Positions 22,559 to 37,500 of a DNA stretch of 64,000 bases are shown here, piece by piece; positions within the stretch are counted from its first letter, which is position 1, and each line of letters begins with the position of its first letter. The stretch spans positions 13,619,610 to 13,683,609 of the forward strand of contig NC_054713.1 in assembly GCF_016097555.1 (NCBI RefSeq), written 5' to 3'. The translations under genes were made by a program, and so were the position numbers. Under the pieces are notes generated by a model. That model did no database searches. It was given only the letters and a program-made list of their open reading frames with translations, and was not told where the DNA came from. Source of the DNA: Gigantopelta aegis. Taxonomy: Eukaryota > Mollusca > Gastropoda > Neomphalida > Peltospiridae.

Positions 22559-25500
22559 GTAAAATCTAACTTGCCGTTAAAATTGCTAGTTGCTGTATAA
22601 ACCGTTAAAATTATTGTAGCTATAGTCTATGATCCCACGGCACAGGGATCGCATTTTTTTCATACTTAGAACTTGAAGTTAGAGTTAGATACTATCATAC
22701 TATGTACTTTACTACAAGCAAGTTATTTAATTCCTAGCCGATTGATTTGTAAATTGCACACAGGAATTGTATTTCTTTGTTATTTCCAAAACACTTTTAC
22801 TTTTAATAGAATGGTGGGACGGACTATAGTATAGTATACTGTATAGACACCTTGTAAGACAATTTCTCAGCTGATGTGATTCACTGATTGTCAAGATCAC
22901 ATGTATATTTTCTCATCAACCGTGTGTCATATGTGTCGTACATTTCTAATCAGACAGGAAATATGTATTTGATTTGTCATTCAATTTAAAAGTGAACAGC
23001 ATTAAATTGTTTGTCAGATTTATCATTTATATTGGGTGGTGGTAGAGGATGGTGGGTCGGTGTAACTCAGTGGTAGAGCACTCACCTGAGGTGCAGGTTA
23101 GGATCATGCAATCCCAACCAGTACCCTTCTGTAATCATAATAATGGACCAGCCAAAATAATAACATACACATTCATACCACACATTTAATTTGAAGATAA
23201 TGTTTTTCAGTATACCGGCTTAATCATAAAGATGGTCTAAAATATAAATATTTTAGGATTCTACAGGTATCTCATAATCTTACAATTCCAACTCAAAATC
23301 TAGGATTCACAGAAACATAGAATCATGCTAAATTTGCAGCCTATATATATTAATTATGTGCATTAGATACAAATTGAGAATAGGAATGTTTGAAATATTT
23401 ATAGATTACTTTGCACATGTAATTCTTAATTTCTACTGGGTTTTTTCTTCAGCAAGCTCTGAAGTCGGTTCTTGTTGCAACCAGATGTTCAAACAGCCTA
23501 CCAACTGGAGACGGTTTTGACTTCTACTCCACCTTTCATTCTGTGCGAGATGTCCTTGACATTCAAGGGAGACAGATACTGCAGCTGTACGGTTTTTCTC
23601 ATTGTGTTAGGCTAGGATGTTATATATATGGCAAAATTATACAGCAGACTTAAATGCATTGCGCAGTATAGCATGTGGGAGTTTTTAAAATTCAAGCCTT
23701 TACGTATGTAGCATACTTTAACTTAACAAACAGCACACGAAAATAATTTTGTATATTGATTGCCACTATTTACCGTATATAGCTGATAGAAAGATCCGTT
23801 TAATAATACCAGAATTTTTTTTTTTTAATATAAAACTTCATTTAAATATTTGTATTTCAACCAGAGGTTAATGAATATGTTATTTATATATGTACACACT
23901 ATAGTAACAGTAATCAGTGATCATTGCCGACTATTTAATTTTTGTTTTGTTTGTTAGAAAGTCACAGACCATGTGACTGGAACATGATTTGATGCGAAGT
24001 ACTCTGTGGCATATTGACCAATCAGAGCTATTGGGGTCAGATTATTTTTACTCTTGGAATTCTGCACGCACACGCTGGTCTACTTGACAACTTATTACGC
24101 ATTGATGATGGTGTCTAAAATTATGTGTTCTTTATTATGGCATCCGACATTTGGAATAAAATCCTTTGTAATGACAGATTTTGTCGGAGTTTGTATATTT
24201 TTTTATCAACAACATTGGGGCCATTCTAGATCAATGATGTAACGCTGTCAGAGCCGTTCCTAACTCGTAGCGGTAGGTCAAATGACATGTTACAAAATGT
24301 TGAGGGAGGAGACTGGTTGCGTAATTGTTGAATTAAAAATGCCACGTGAATGTCAATGTCCCATCTAACATTATCAATTGGAAGTAATTGTAGGCCTAAG
24401 TTTCACAAGTTATTTTAAAAAAATAGCATCATAATATTTAATAATATGAGTCGGTAGTGCACACCTGAGATGCTTGGGTATAGTTCATGAACCACCTCTC
24501 GGAACTAGTGGGTTTTTCCCATCCCAACTATCCTAATCATGTTCGTTGGACATAATAATGAAATTCAAGACAAGTTTATTCCTATATATGTTTAGCTACA
24601 CCTTCATTAAATCAACTAACACTGAAAAGGTATATATATAATTGTGTGCATCAAATTATCTGAATAGTACATATTGTAATTAAAAAAATCAAATTGTCTG
24701 CATCAGTGTATACATGTCATAATTATATTTCTATAGTACTACTCCTAAAACATTTTAATAAATTATAACTCCATTCCTGAAAGGGAAAAGAAGTCAGACT
24801 ACACTAATGAACCAAACAACATAAAATTAGAAGAAAACATTATTGGTTTATTGGTTAATTTTTGCAACATATGTCTCTGCATTTACATGTACCAGTTACT
24901 TAATAAATGAATAATGCTTGGTTTTCACTCGCCTAATAGTTTTGAGGTGTCAAATTTTTCACTCACCTTTGTTTTTCAAAAGCCAAGGACTGATGTAGCA
25001 CGTCTGACAGAACCAGGTCCTCCGATTTCACGGAAACAATCCTTTTCCGGTACCGTGTTGGTAAAATCATGGAAATTTTTTTTCATCTCCCACGATTATT
25101 ATATAGAGTATGACTATTCAACAAAAATGCTATAAACAGATTATGATGGGTTCCCATGATCACAAGGCACGGAACCGAAAAAGTGTTGCCCATGAAATTT
25201 GTAGCTAATTCTGCCGGATAAGAACACAAGTCACACATGAGTTAAAATTATGTTTACAGTGACACTAAATCATAACTGATAATTTTACCGCAGTTATTCA
25301 TGAATATGTTCCAATATTACTGCTGGTATAAAACTGCTAAATATTGTTTTATTAAACTAACAAGATTGAAATCTTTTAAAGTGTATACTGACTTGTTTTT
25401 ATCAGCATTCAGCGTCTACTCAAACAACAGAATGTTAAAGCCAAGTTTTCCGAAAGTACGGATGCTCTGGAGCTTGAAGATAAATTTGATGTTCTTATTG

Positions 25501-28500
25501 ACGCCAATGACCAGCTGTTGGAAAGAGTGGTAAGTCTTGCAGTGCTTATCTCCCCCTGAATTTTTAAACTGCAGGACTCCATTGAAAGGACAGCATGCTT
25601 GAACCGTAATTGGATATAAGCACGAAAATAAGTTGAAATGAAAGAATTTGTTACCTTGGAAATTTTGAATGGTTTTTACGACAGACAGCATTTTGAAACC
25701 GGTAACTTTTATAACAAAAAAAATTAAAAATTGAAAACCCAAAAATTATCCCTTCAATTTCTGATGAATAATTAATCAATTGATGTGTCTTTAAACAAAA
25801 TACAACCCCCCCCCACACCCCCCCACCCCCCCCCCCCCCCCCCCCCCCCAAAAGTTTCTTCTTCTCACGAAGCTAACTTAACCAGCTCTTTAAATAAACA
25901 TGTGAGGTGGATTATGGTTTAATGGTAGAGAACTTCTTGTGCTCCAAAATTTTGCTTTGATTAAATAGGTCAAGTGTGCCTTTAATTTATTTTTAAAGAT
26001 TATTTTATTTTATTTTATTACAGTTTGTGGGATGGGACGTAGCCCAGTGGTAAAGCTTTCACTTGATGCGTGGTCAGTCTAGGATCGATCCCTGTCAGTG
26101 GACCCATTGGGCTATTTCTTGTTCGAGCCAGTGCTCCACAAATGCTGTGGTATGTACTATCCTGTCTGTGGGATGGTGCATATGAAAAGATCCCTTGCTG
26201 CTAATCAAAAATATCCCTCAATATCTGTGTGGTCCTTAACCATATGTCTGATGCCATATAACCGTAAATAAAATGTGTTGAATGCGTCATTAAATAAAAT
26301 ATGTCCTTCCTTCGTTATTGCAGGGTGTGTGTTTGGATGAAGCCTCGGGTTTGAAGAAACCTGAGGCAACACTTGTCATTTCGTCTGCCCAGCAGAAAAA
26401 CATTGATGCTAGCTGGAATAAAAAGGTTTGGTTCAACTATAGCAGATTCTTTAATGTTTAATCCAATGTGTAATATAATGTTTCTTATAACAGGAAAATT
26501 ATAGACAGGAAAAAAAGTATATTAAGAATTTTTTTTAACTTAAACTACAATCATGTTTCACAATATGATAACATCATTTACTAATGCAAAATACAAAAAC
26601 AACTTGCTTTAACTTTATGAATGCAAAATACAAAATCATCTACAGTTTGAATAAACTCAAATCTCCCATCACCATATTTTTTACTCGTACAAAATATAAA
26701 AACTTACTGTAGTTTTAATAAACTCACAATTTAGCCTCACTATATTATAATATTAGTTAAATGCAAAAGACAGATACAACTACAGTTTGGTTTCAACAAT
26801 ATTTATTTCTGTTTATTTTAACAGATGGGATTGGTCAACAGGCATAGCCTATATAAAGACCTTTCCCTACATTATACAATTGAAATATTAGCTGGTCTAT
26901 ATGGACATTTTAGAAAGTACAAGATGTGCATTTAGTGTTGACAAATGTAAAACTACTGTATATTTAACCTGTCAAAATATAAATATTTGTATATAGATTA
27001 GAACAGAGAAACAAGAAGAGTAAAATGTTTGTTTTTAGCAATGAAATTGTGAATTGCTTTGCAGATGAGACTTTTCTTGTAGTGTTAAGTTGGGATCACC
27101 ATATATTTATGTGTTGATATTTAAATTTAAATAATTTAACCTGGTTAAGTAGGACTGGCACTCTCTATTGTATAAACTTATTTGTTTGAGCTGTCTGTGG
27201 CTTTTGTACAAGTCTGTCATCAAGGTTTTGAAATACTTTATTTTTAACATTTTGTACGAACATGTCTTTATTATTATTTAAAAAATTAGAAAAATCATCC
27301 GTCTTCGAACACGTTCCGTCTGCTGTCTGCTCGCAACATACAGAGACCCCAGTTCAAGTTTCAAGACAAGGTAGACAACTCTAACAAACCTTTTCAACAA
27401 AAAATTGAATCCAAGCCAAATGCAGCTCTACCACTTGATGGTACGTTTATAATGTGTTTGTTACTTCTCTGTTGGTTTTTTTTGGTGTTGTGTTTTTCCC
27501 CATATATACAGTGAAACCTCTCAAAACAGGACCCTCTGTTAACTGGAATTCTTCAAAACTGGACGTTTTTCATGGCCCCCTTTTAAATATCTGTACAGAA
27601 GAGAACCTCTCTAAACCAGATACCTCTTAAACTGGACTTTTTACTTGGTCTCAAGGGTGTCCAGTTTAGAGGAGTTTCACTGTACTTTATAATATTCATA
27701 TTTAAAAAAGTGACTTGAATTTTTGAAAATTATAACGGTGATAGCTGAATATGGCACATACAACTAACTTCCTTAATCAGAAGATATTTATTTTAAAAAA
27801 GGTGTTGTTTTTCATTTACCATTTTTTTTAGCTTTTTATTGTAATTTTATATTGCATTAAAAATAAAGAATCAATTATTATTTGTTTATGTCTAGAAAAT
27901 ATTAATTTGTCAAGGAACAACTATTAACATGAAAGACAATAAACAAATTATAGTTTACTTCAAATATTATTGATATAAATATTTTCTTCTTGTTTTTTGG
28001 GGTCCAAATTCATTTAAATATTTTTGAAAAATATAACATTTATAATGTACTTTGTCCGAATTGCCAATTTGTATCAGTTTTATCTTTTTTTTCCTTTTTG
28101 GGGGGGGGGGGGGGGTCATCACTAATTGATGCATTATCTTGTTACATGTTTGTTATTTTCTTTAGAAAGTTTGAGAATTCCCGAAGGTGTGAGTTTTGAG
28201 GATTTGGAAAATCCTGAATTTCGGTGAGCTTTGAACATTTAGCTTTTTTCCCCCCTACCATTCTAACCAGTTCTGTATGACTAGTACATCAAAAGCCATG
28301 GTATATACTGTCCTGTATGACAGTTTTGTTATGAATGTGCTAAAATATGGCAAACAGAAGTATTATCTGACTTGGCGCCGAGAAATGGAGACGATCAAAT
28401 TCTTTTCGAATTTCTTGTTTCTCAAGGATTTTTTTTTTTCCGCTGATAATTAGCTTCTTTCGGACCATTGATGTTGTCAAAGACGCAGCCAATGAAATAA

Positions 28501-31500
28501 TATGTATACACTTGTTTAGGGGTGGGACGTAGCCCAGTGGTAAAGCTGTCAGTCTGATAACGCGGTCGGTCTGGGATTCATCCCAGTTGGTGGGCCCATT
28601 GGACTATTTCTCGTTCCCGCCAGTGCTCCACAACTGGTGTAACAAAGTCTGTGGTATGTACTATTTCTCATTCCGGCCAGTGCACCATGACTGGTATATC
28701 AAAGACCATGGTATGTGCTATCCTGTATTTGGGATGTTGCATATAAAAAATCTGTTGTAGGTTTCTTCTCTAAGACTATATGTCAAAATTACCAAATGCT
28801 TGACATCCAAGAGCCGATGATTAATAAATCAATGTGCTCTAAACAAAACAAACTTTAATTTTTAGTAAATGATAGTTACAGGATGGAGAGGAGAGATTGT
28901 GCCTTTAAAGTTTTTATCACCCTGAAACATTCTGCTTGTTTTCATGTCCACAGATATCCGCACCCATATCAGTACGAACTGAACCATTTTGTACCAAGCC
29001 AGGACCAGCTTGCTGACCCGGAGGTCAAGGTAATGTGTTACACCAGTTGTTGTTTTTTATCTTCATGAAGTGACCAATGATTTTTCTTTTCGACTTCACA
29101 TGACATCTAACTAATGGTATTTTCCGCTACTACTACTCTAACAATAGTCTATTACGTTGAAGATCTGAGTATCCGTTCCAGTCGGGGTGAGACGTAGCCC
29201 AGTGGTAAAGCGCTCGCTTGATGCTTGGTCGGTTTGGGATCGATCCCCGTCAGTGGGCCCATTGGGCTATTTCTCTACTCCAGCCAGTGCACCACGACTG
29301 GTACATCAAAGGCTGTGGTATGTGCTATCCTGTCTATGGGATGGTGCATATAAAAGATCACTTGCTGCTAATCGAAAAGAGTAGCCCATGAAGTGGTGAC
29401 AGCGGGTTTCCTCTCTCAATATCTGTGTGGTCCTTAACCATATGTCTGATGCCATGTAACCGTAAATAAAATGTGTTGAGTGCGTCGTTAAATAAAACAT
29501 TTCCTTCCTTCCATTGCAATCGTAGGTGTATCTGAAGTACTGGTGTGAGGACTAATTAGGGAATAACCATAATGCATTTTGGCAGAGTTATGGCCCTTGA
29601 ACTTAGGAGATAAGAACATTTGTTGGGAACCGGCCGTGGTGGTGTCGTGGTTAAGCCATCTGACATAAGGCTGGTAGGTACAGGTTTTGCAGCCCGGTAC
29701 CGGCTCCCACCCAGAGTGAGTTTTAACGACTCTGTGGGTAGGTGTAAGACCACTACACCCTCTTCTTTCTCACTAACAACTAACCCACTGTCCTGGACAG
29801 ACAGCCAAGATAGCTGAGGTGTGTGTGTGCCCAGGACAGCGTACTTGAACCTTCATTGGATATAAGCACGAAAATAAGTTGAAATGAAATGAAATTTGTT
29901 GGGCCCGGTAGGGAACATGTGTTGCTTTAGCTGAGCTCTCAGAATGCTTGTTATAAGGTAAGGAAGGAAATGTTTTTATTTAACGACACACTCAACACAT
30001 TTTATTTACGGTTATATGGCGTCAGTATTATAAAGTGTGTTATGTGATATTTATAATATGTTCATGCTAAACTATACACAGAGCTAGCTCTGGGTCAGCA
30101 GAAAATGTTGCCAATTTATCTAGTAAACTTACAGAAACCCAGTTATTTTTTGTAACAAAATATCAATTATTACTTGGAGAATAACTAACTCACTACGAGG
30201 AATTACGGATTATCTGTCCCGAGTGAATTAATGTTGTAAACCCGAGCCTCTGGCGAGGGTTTTACAGCATTAATTCACGAGGGACAGATAATCCGTAATT
30301 CCTCGTAGTGAGTTAGTTATTCTCTTTATTACCCATTGTCAATCTTTAATGATTTTAAAAGTATATTTACGTTCTCGCTGCTGTAACAACTAACAAGCTC
30401 TACCAGCCATAACAATATATTCATACGCGCCGTTACCGGTGCACACCCAACAGTATCCACCAAAGAATAGTTTTAAAAAACCCCAGTCAAAATAATAAAA
30501 TAAAAATATTTTTAAACATTTGTATGTATATTTAGATTTTTAATTCCGTAAATGTTCGTATCGTATTTTAATATTTTAAGTTCGTAGTAATAGTTTGACC
30601 GATAAATGGAATCATGAATGAACAAAAAGTAGTCCCGGCAGTATGTAATTGCCAATCAAATCTTGTCTTTTTAAAGCCAGCCAATCAGTGACTGTAGAAG
30701 CAATCTACACACTGTGCAGAGATCGAAAAAATATTACCCCGTATATTTGAGCCCATATGGGTAATAAATGAAATTATCCCCCCCCTCAAATTTTTTTTTA
30801 CTAATTGTTTTTGAAATTTATAATTGGCGAGTGCCAGAGCCAGCCCTGATAGAGATAAACTAATATTAATATTGTCGCATTTCTTTGATTGCAGATGTAT
30901 CCGCCTCTGGAAGACACCGTTTTAACGATGGTAGAGACGGTCGGCGATCTCACCAAGATGTGCCAGACACTGAAACAACAAAAAGAAATCGCTATAGATT
31001 TAGAGGTTCGATAATTTACGTGATTTATCGCTGTCGGCAGGAAATACTGCCATTTGTCGTGTCTTCCAGAGCCACTGCTAGAAGAATTTGCTTCCCAGTT
31101 GAAGTCCATTTTTTAAGCCATAATAATTGAAATAGTGTGTCCTGACAGTCATACTAATAATAAGAGATACTTATCAATGTGTAACAGAAAAATCAACCTC
31201 AACTGAGGGGATTCGAACCTTAGACTCTCAGCTTTCTACTTGAACTGTTACTGGTCCTGCCTGGGTTATTATTGTATTCTTTTGCTAAGGAAACACCCAG
31301 TCTTTACGTTGGCTCAAAATGGAATTTTAAAAATAAAAAGCAGCATCCACTGACAGGATTCGAACCATTGGCTCTCAGTAAGAGAGTCCAGCTCTCTACC
31401 CACTGAGTTATTAAGAACATACTCACTAGCCACTACCAATAGGAGGACTTTACACCAACAGTACTAGATACTCCCCCATCAAGTTAAGCTACATTCTGGA

Positions 31501-34500
31501 GCTGTGGGCAACGGGCAGTTAAACTTCCTGACAGGATTATGATTGTATTCTTGTGTTAGGAACACACCCAGTCTCTTCATCGGCTACAAAAATAAATAAA
31601 AAATCAACCTCCACTGAGAGGAATCGAACCATGGACTCTCAGTACATGCTCTGCCAACTGAGCTAATAGAGAAATTCCTACTAGCTACTGTCAGTAGGAG
31701 CACTTTATACCAACACTACTACATACTCCCACCTCAAGTGAAGCTACGTCCCGGAGCTGTGGACCATGGGCAGTTGAACTGTTATGGGCCCTGACTGGGT
31801 TATAATTGTATTCTTGTGTTAAGGAAACACCCAGTCTCTACGTTGGCTCCAAATGTAACAGAAAAATCAACTTCCACTGAGGGAATTCGAACCATGGACT
31901 CTCAGTATGAGAGTCTAGGGCTCTACCAACTGAGCTAATAGGGAATTTCCCACTAGTTACTGCCAGTAGGAGCTCTTTATCACAACACTACTACATACTC
32001 CACCCTTTCTCTTTTCTATTATAATTGATCACTGGAACAAGTTCAAGTGTATGGAATTATTTTATTTTTCTGTAGGCTCATTCGTACCGGACGTTCCAGG
32101 GCATCACGTGTTTGATGCAGATATCAACACGAGAACAGGACTATATTATCGATACGTTGACACTGCGGAGTGATATCTGTATGCTCAATGACGTCTTCAC
32201 GGATCCAAACATTGTTAAGGTAATTTTATCTTTAAGTGGATTTTAAACAAGCATCTCCGAGTCTGATTTTATCTTTAATAGCAGATTACTAAAATGACTT
32301 CTTCTTGGGAATGTGGTATGTGCTATCTTGTTGTGTGGGATGGTGCATATAAAAGATCCCTTGCTACTAATGGACAAATATTACGGGTTTCACTCTTAAG
32401 TTCAAAACTACGAAATGTTTTAACATCCAGTAGCTGACGATTAATGCTCTAGTGGTGTCGTTAAACAAAACAAAACATTTTCTCCTTGTGATTGAGGACT
32501 GGAATTGACTCATTTAATTTGTTCTTCACAGGATGACACTAAGCCCCAGTATTTCACTGAGAGAAATGAGAAAGTGAAAGTACAGGTGCAATAGACCTTG
32601 CTTGTTATTTTACTTGTCACATGACTTCAACATGCACCACAGAGGCGGAACTTAGCCCAGTGGTATAGCATTCGCTCGATGCACAGTCGGTCTGGGATTG
32701 ATCCTCGTCGGTGGGCCCATTGGGCTGTTTCTCGTTCCAGCCAATGCACCATGACTGGTACATCAAAAGCCATGCTATGTACTACCCTGTCTTTGGGATG
32801 GTGCATATAAAAGATCTCTTTGCTGCTAATCGAAAAGAGTAGCCCATGAAGTGGCAACAGCGGGTGTCCTCTCGCTATATCTGTGTGGTCTTTAACCATA
32901 TATCTGACGCCATATAACCGTAAATAAAATGTGTTGAGTGCATCGTTAAATAAAACATTTCCTTCTTCTTCCTTCAACATGCACCACAAAGCTGATGGGG
33001 AAACAGCACTTTAATCTGTTTAATACAAAAAAGTATGGCACTAACAGGAACTAATGTCAAACTAGAATTGAAAGTAACATATACACTGCACCATTAATAT
33101 ATAATTATAAACTTCTCCTTTCAGTTTTGAAAAAAATAACATTAAAAAAGGTTCCACAGAATTTGGTAGTCAGATAGATAGGGCAGCTAAAATAAATGCA
33201 TGGTAGGTGAGACATTTAATTGAGCTATCCCATTGGTTGGGTGGTAAATGCCATTTGTTTGAGGTCAGGCTAAGTATACATAAAAGAGAAACTGATCCAA
33301 GTTTTCTACATTATGCTGAATTCTTTGTTTTTAATTAGGTTCTGCATGGTGCCGATTCGGACATTGTGTGGTTACAGCGAGATTTTGGTGTGTACATTGT
33401 CAACATGTTTGACACGGGCCAGGCAGCGAGACTTCTTCAGCACAGTCGCTTCTCTCTGGCTCACCTGCTACAGTTCTACTGCAACATCACCGTAGACAAG
33501 CAGTACCAGCTTGCTGATTGGAGGATAAGGTTAGTCATGTGATGGTTTCCACCAAGTCCGTCCTATCGATAGTTTTCCAGATGTTTTTGTCACAAAGCCT
33601 TGAGATATTGAGCTGAAATTTTGTGTATAGCTTTATCATGTACTGTTACAGATGAAGTTTGACCCATAATAAGATTATATTTACAAGGCTTCTAGATTAT
33701 GGTAGCCCCACTCCCATGGCTAGTGAATTTGTTTTGGTCAAATGTTGCAGTTAGTCTATTTTATAAATATGAATATCTTGCCCCCACCACCACCTCTCAA
33801 TGTTAGTGTTTTTAAGCTCCATCTCCTGTAGGTGACATATCTGATTAATAGAGGATATTTCACGTTTTTTGTCAAATACGATGGAGTGAAGTTTGCAATC
33901 ATATCTCACGAGTTGCAGTTACGCAACGAGTCGTATTTGACAAAAAAACATGAATTTGTTTTTTTATTATATAACTTTTGGTAATTTACTTTTATTTTTA
34001 AAATGCCAGCAGCAAGTCTGTGGACGTTAACAAAAACCCCTGATTGACAAAGTTACTTTAAACATTGGACTACTCTGCAATATATGTTGTTCCCATATGT
34101 GAAAATTTAAAAAAAGAAAGAAAATAAAAGTACTTTATTTTTCAAACAATAGTAAGTTTATAACATGTTACTGGATATTTTATTTATCACATGAAAGTGA
34201 AATTTAAAAAGAGTTTATATAAATAAAAATAACACACTAACTTGTGACATGGTCGCGTCTTAATCTAAATCAAATGTCTGCCATTTGTCCGAAGTGAGAG
34301 ATGTTTTTCAAATTCCAAAACGTTAAATTCATTAACAAATTAGAACTGGGATGAAAATAAGAAAGCGAAAACAGAGGTAAATTTTTATTAAATTGCAAGA
34401 AATTTGTAAACTTTTATATGTCAACTTGTTTCTTTTCACGAAAAATCATAAAATAACAGGTTCAGGCGTCAATCCCTCGCTTCGTTCCACGTTTTTCCAT

Positions 34501-37500
34501 TAGTGTTTGCGCGGTTTTATTCATCGATGGCTGTCCTTATCGCTTGGAACGGTGACACCAATTATTTCTGGAGAAATTGTTATTGTGACATTGCCATATA
34601 TATTGTTACCAGTCATTAAACAAATTAGAAAATTTCTTGATGTTGAAGCCGTGTACATACGTTTAAAGCACTTTGTAATCCAGCTGGTTCGTTTTCGTTG
34701 CAAGTGTTGTTTCGTTTGACAGAACATGAGAGATGCCTTTTTGTTGTTCTGGATTTAATTCACAGTAGTTGTCAATAGAATTCACATTCTTGTGACCTGC
34801 AGAATAATTTACACAAATAAAAATCAAGGGCCATAGGTAACCTTTTTGGGAGGGATGGAGGTAGTTGGATGATATTTTATTTTCTAAATGGGGACCACTG
34901 CCTTTGTGTGTGTGTGTGTGTGTGTGAATTTTTCACTTTTTTTTCCTTTTTGGGGGGTATTTATGTGGGGTTTTGGGGGGTTGTAACCCATGGCAGAAAG
35001 CATGTTGATGGTACTGGTTGGGAATTTTGTAATAAATCAAAGTTAACTATGTTCAAAAGTGCATCTAAATCTGAATCTGTTCCCTCTTGAAATTGTACTA
35101 CTGTTTCATCCATTTTTTTTGAAGCAGAAGTCAACACAAACAATAAAAGGGAGTTAACTCTATTTCAAGGATGGGTAGGTTGGGGGGAGTGAAAATAGTT
35201 CTGGCTTTCTTACAGTGAAGATAACACTTTCTACAGTGACAATAACACATTTTAGAGTGAAATAGTGAAATTTTCACTGAGTGACTGATAGCACTTTTAT
35301 TTCACTGATATTTTAAGATAATTCAATAAATGTTATATAATAATTACTATTATTTAGTAAAATTGTATTTACTTAAAGTAAAGTAGGGCTAGTGAGTTTT
35401 TAATCGTGGCTAGTAAATTTTTAAAATCAATGATTCCATAGCTAGTGGATTTTATAAGAATTCTAGAAGCCCTGGTTAGTATGTATTAAATAGAGATTAT
35501 TATACAAGCTTGTGTGTCGTACTGATTTTACGAAACGAGTGTCAGGATTTTTGTATTGCCCGAGCGAGAGCGAGGGTAATACATGAATCCTGACACGAGT
35601 TTCGTAAAATCAGTACGACAAACACACGAGTGTAATAATTTCTTTATTATCCATATTATTATTGTTGTTGTCTTTATGAATAACAAGACCCAACTCAAAA
35701 TATTTCAGCCACAACTAGAAGGAGACGACGAAATGACGTCATATTTCAAATGCACAGTCTGAGCTAGGATTGGAGAAGTAACGTCATGGTATGACGTCGC
35801 TTCCCAAAATTACGTCATTACACTTGTTATTACACATGTGCTTCATATGATTATTATTAACTCGGTTATGTTGAACCACATGGATAATAAATATTTGTAT
35901 TGCACTGCAGACCCCTACCTGATGTGCTGTTGAGATACGCTCGGGAAGACACTCACTATCTACTCTACATCTATGATCGAATGAGGAAGGAATTGATTGA
36001 AAATGGAAACGAACAGAAGAACTTACTGCTTTCTGTCATTTCCAAAAGTACACAGATATGTGCCAAGGTACTTTGATGCTCATAGAATATTACAAAATGT
36101 ATACTGATGGAATGATATAAAGCAACATATAAATAGAAACAGCAAATATTGACTGCATGCAAAATCATCATCCATAGTGTCAAGTGGGTGGCCCAGTGGT
36201 AGAGCGTTCGCTCGATGCACGGTCGATCTGGGATTGATCCCCGTTGGTGGGCCAATTGGACTATTTCTCGTTACAGCCAGTGCACCACGACTGGTATATC
36301 AAAAGCCGTGGTATGTACTAATGTGTCTGTGGGATAGTGCATATAAAAGATCTCTTGCTGCTAATCGAAAAGAGTAGCTCATGAAGTGGCGACAGCCGGT
36401 TTCCTCTCTCAATATCTGTGTGGTCCGTAACCATATGTCTGATGCCATATAACCGTGAATAAAATGTGTTGAGTGCGTCGTTATATAAAACATTTCTTTC
36501 CATATTGTCAAGAACCCAGATGTGCTAGTGGCAATTTTAGTGACATTCAATTGATATTATACAGTTATGCTATTAGTAGGGGTGAGATGTAGCCCAGTGT
36601 TCGCTTGATGCACACTCAGTTTGGAATCGATCCCCATCGGTGGGCCCATTGGGCTATTTCTCGTTGCAGCCAGTGCACCATGAGTGGTGTGTGCTATCCT
36701 GTCTGTAGGATGGTGCATATAAAAGATCCCTTGCTACTAATGCAATAATGTAGCTGGTTTCCTCTCTAAACTGTATGTCACAATTACCAAATGTTTGACT
36801 TCCAATAGCCGATGATTGACAAGTCAGTGTGCTCAAGTGGTGTCGTTAAAAACAAAACAAACTTTTTATGCTATTAGTGAATGAACTTTGATCTAAAATG
36901 TCAGTACATGTGTTATGTTCCCTTATTTCTTTCCACCAGTATTTTAATTGTTGAGTGTATAGCCTCATATCTCATCGGTAAGTTACGACACAGGGCTAGC
37001 TCGGCCACTCACCAGATTTGCCAAATAGCAAATTTTAGGAACAACTGGCAAATTTTATTTTAATTTGGCGAAAATAATTTGTGTAATAATTTGTGTAATA
37101 ATTTGTGTAATAATTTGTGTAATAATTGATCTTTTGTTGGAAAATAGCTATAGGCTTTTCATTTTCAAGATAGTTTGATGAAATTTCCCGATCACACAGA
37201 GCTAGCTCTGTAACATCATGAAGTTTAATAGTCTGCGGCGTTAAATCTGCTGATAGTCTGCGGTGTTAAATCTGCTGATAGTCTGCAGTGTTAAATCTAT
37301 AGTCTGCAGTGTTAAATCTACTATCAGATAGTCTGCGGTGTTAAATCTGCTGATAGTCCGCGGAGTTAAATCTGCTGATAGTCTGCGGTGTTAAATCTGC
37401 TGATAGTCTGCGGTGTTAAATCTGCTGATAGTCTGCGGTGTTAAATCTGCTGATAGTCTGCGGTGTTAAATCTGCTGATAGTCTGCGGTGTTAAATCTGC

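Noticed and set aside
23050..23120. tRNA gene candidate
   Set aside because: A-box-like sequence only; no cloverleaf with a paired acceptor stem. Like the other tRNA-like sites in the window it is a SINE head.
31610..31670. tRNA gene on the minus strand in intron 8
   Set aside because: A and B boxes are present but acceptor arms do not pair and the block is part of a tandem repeat.
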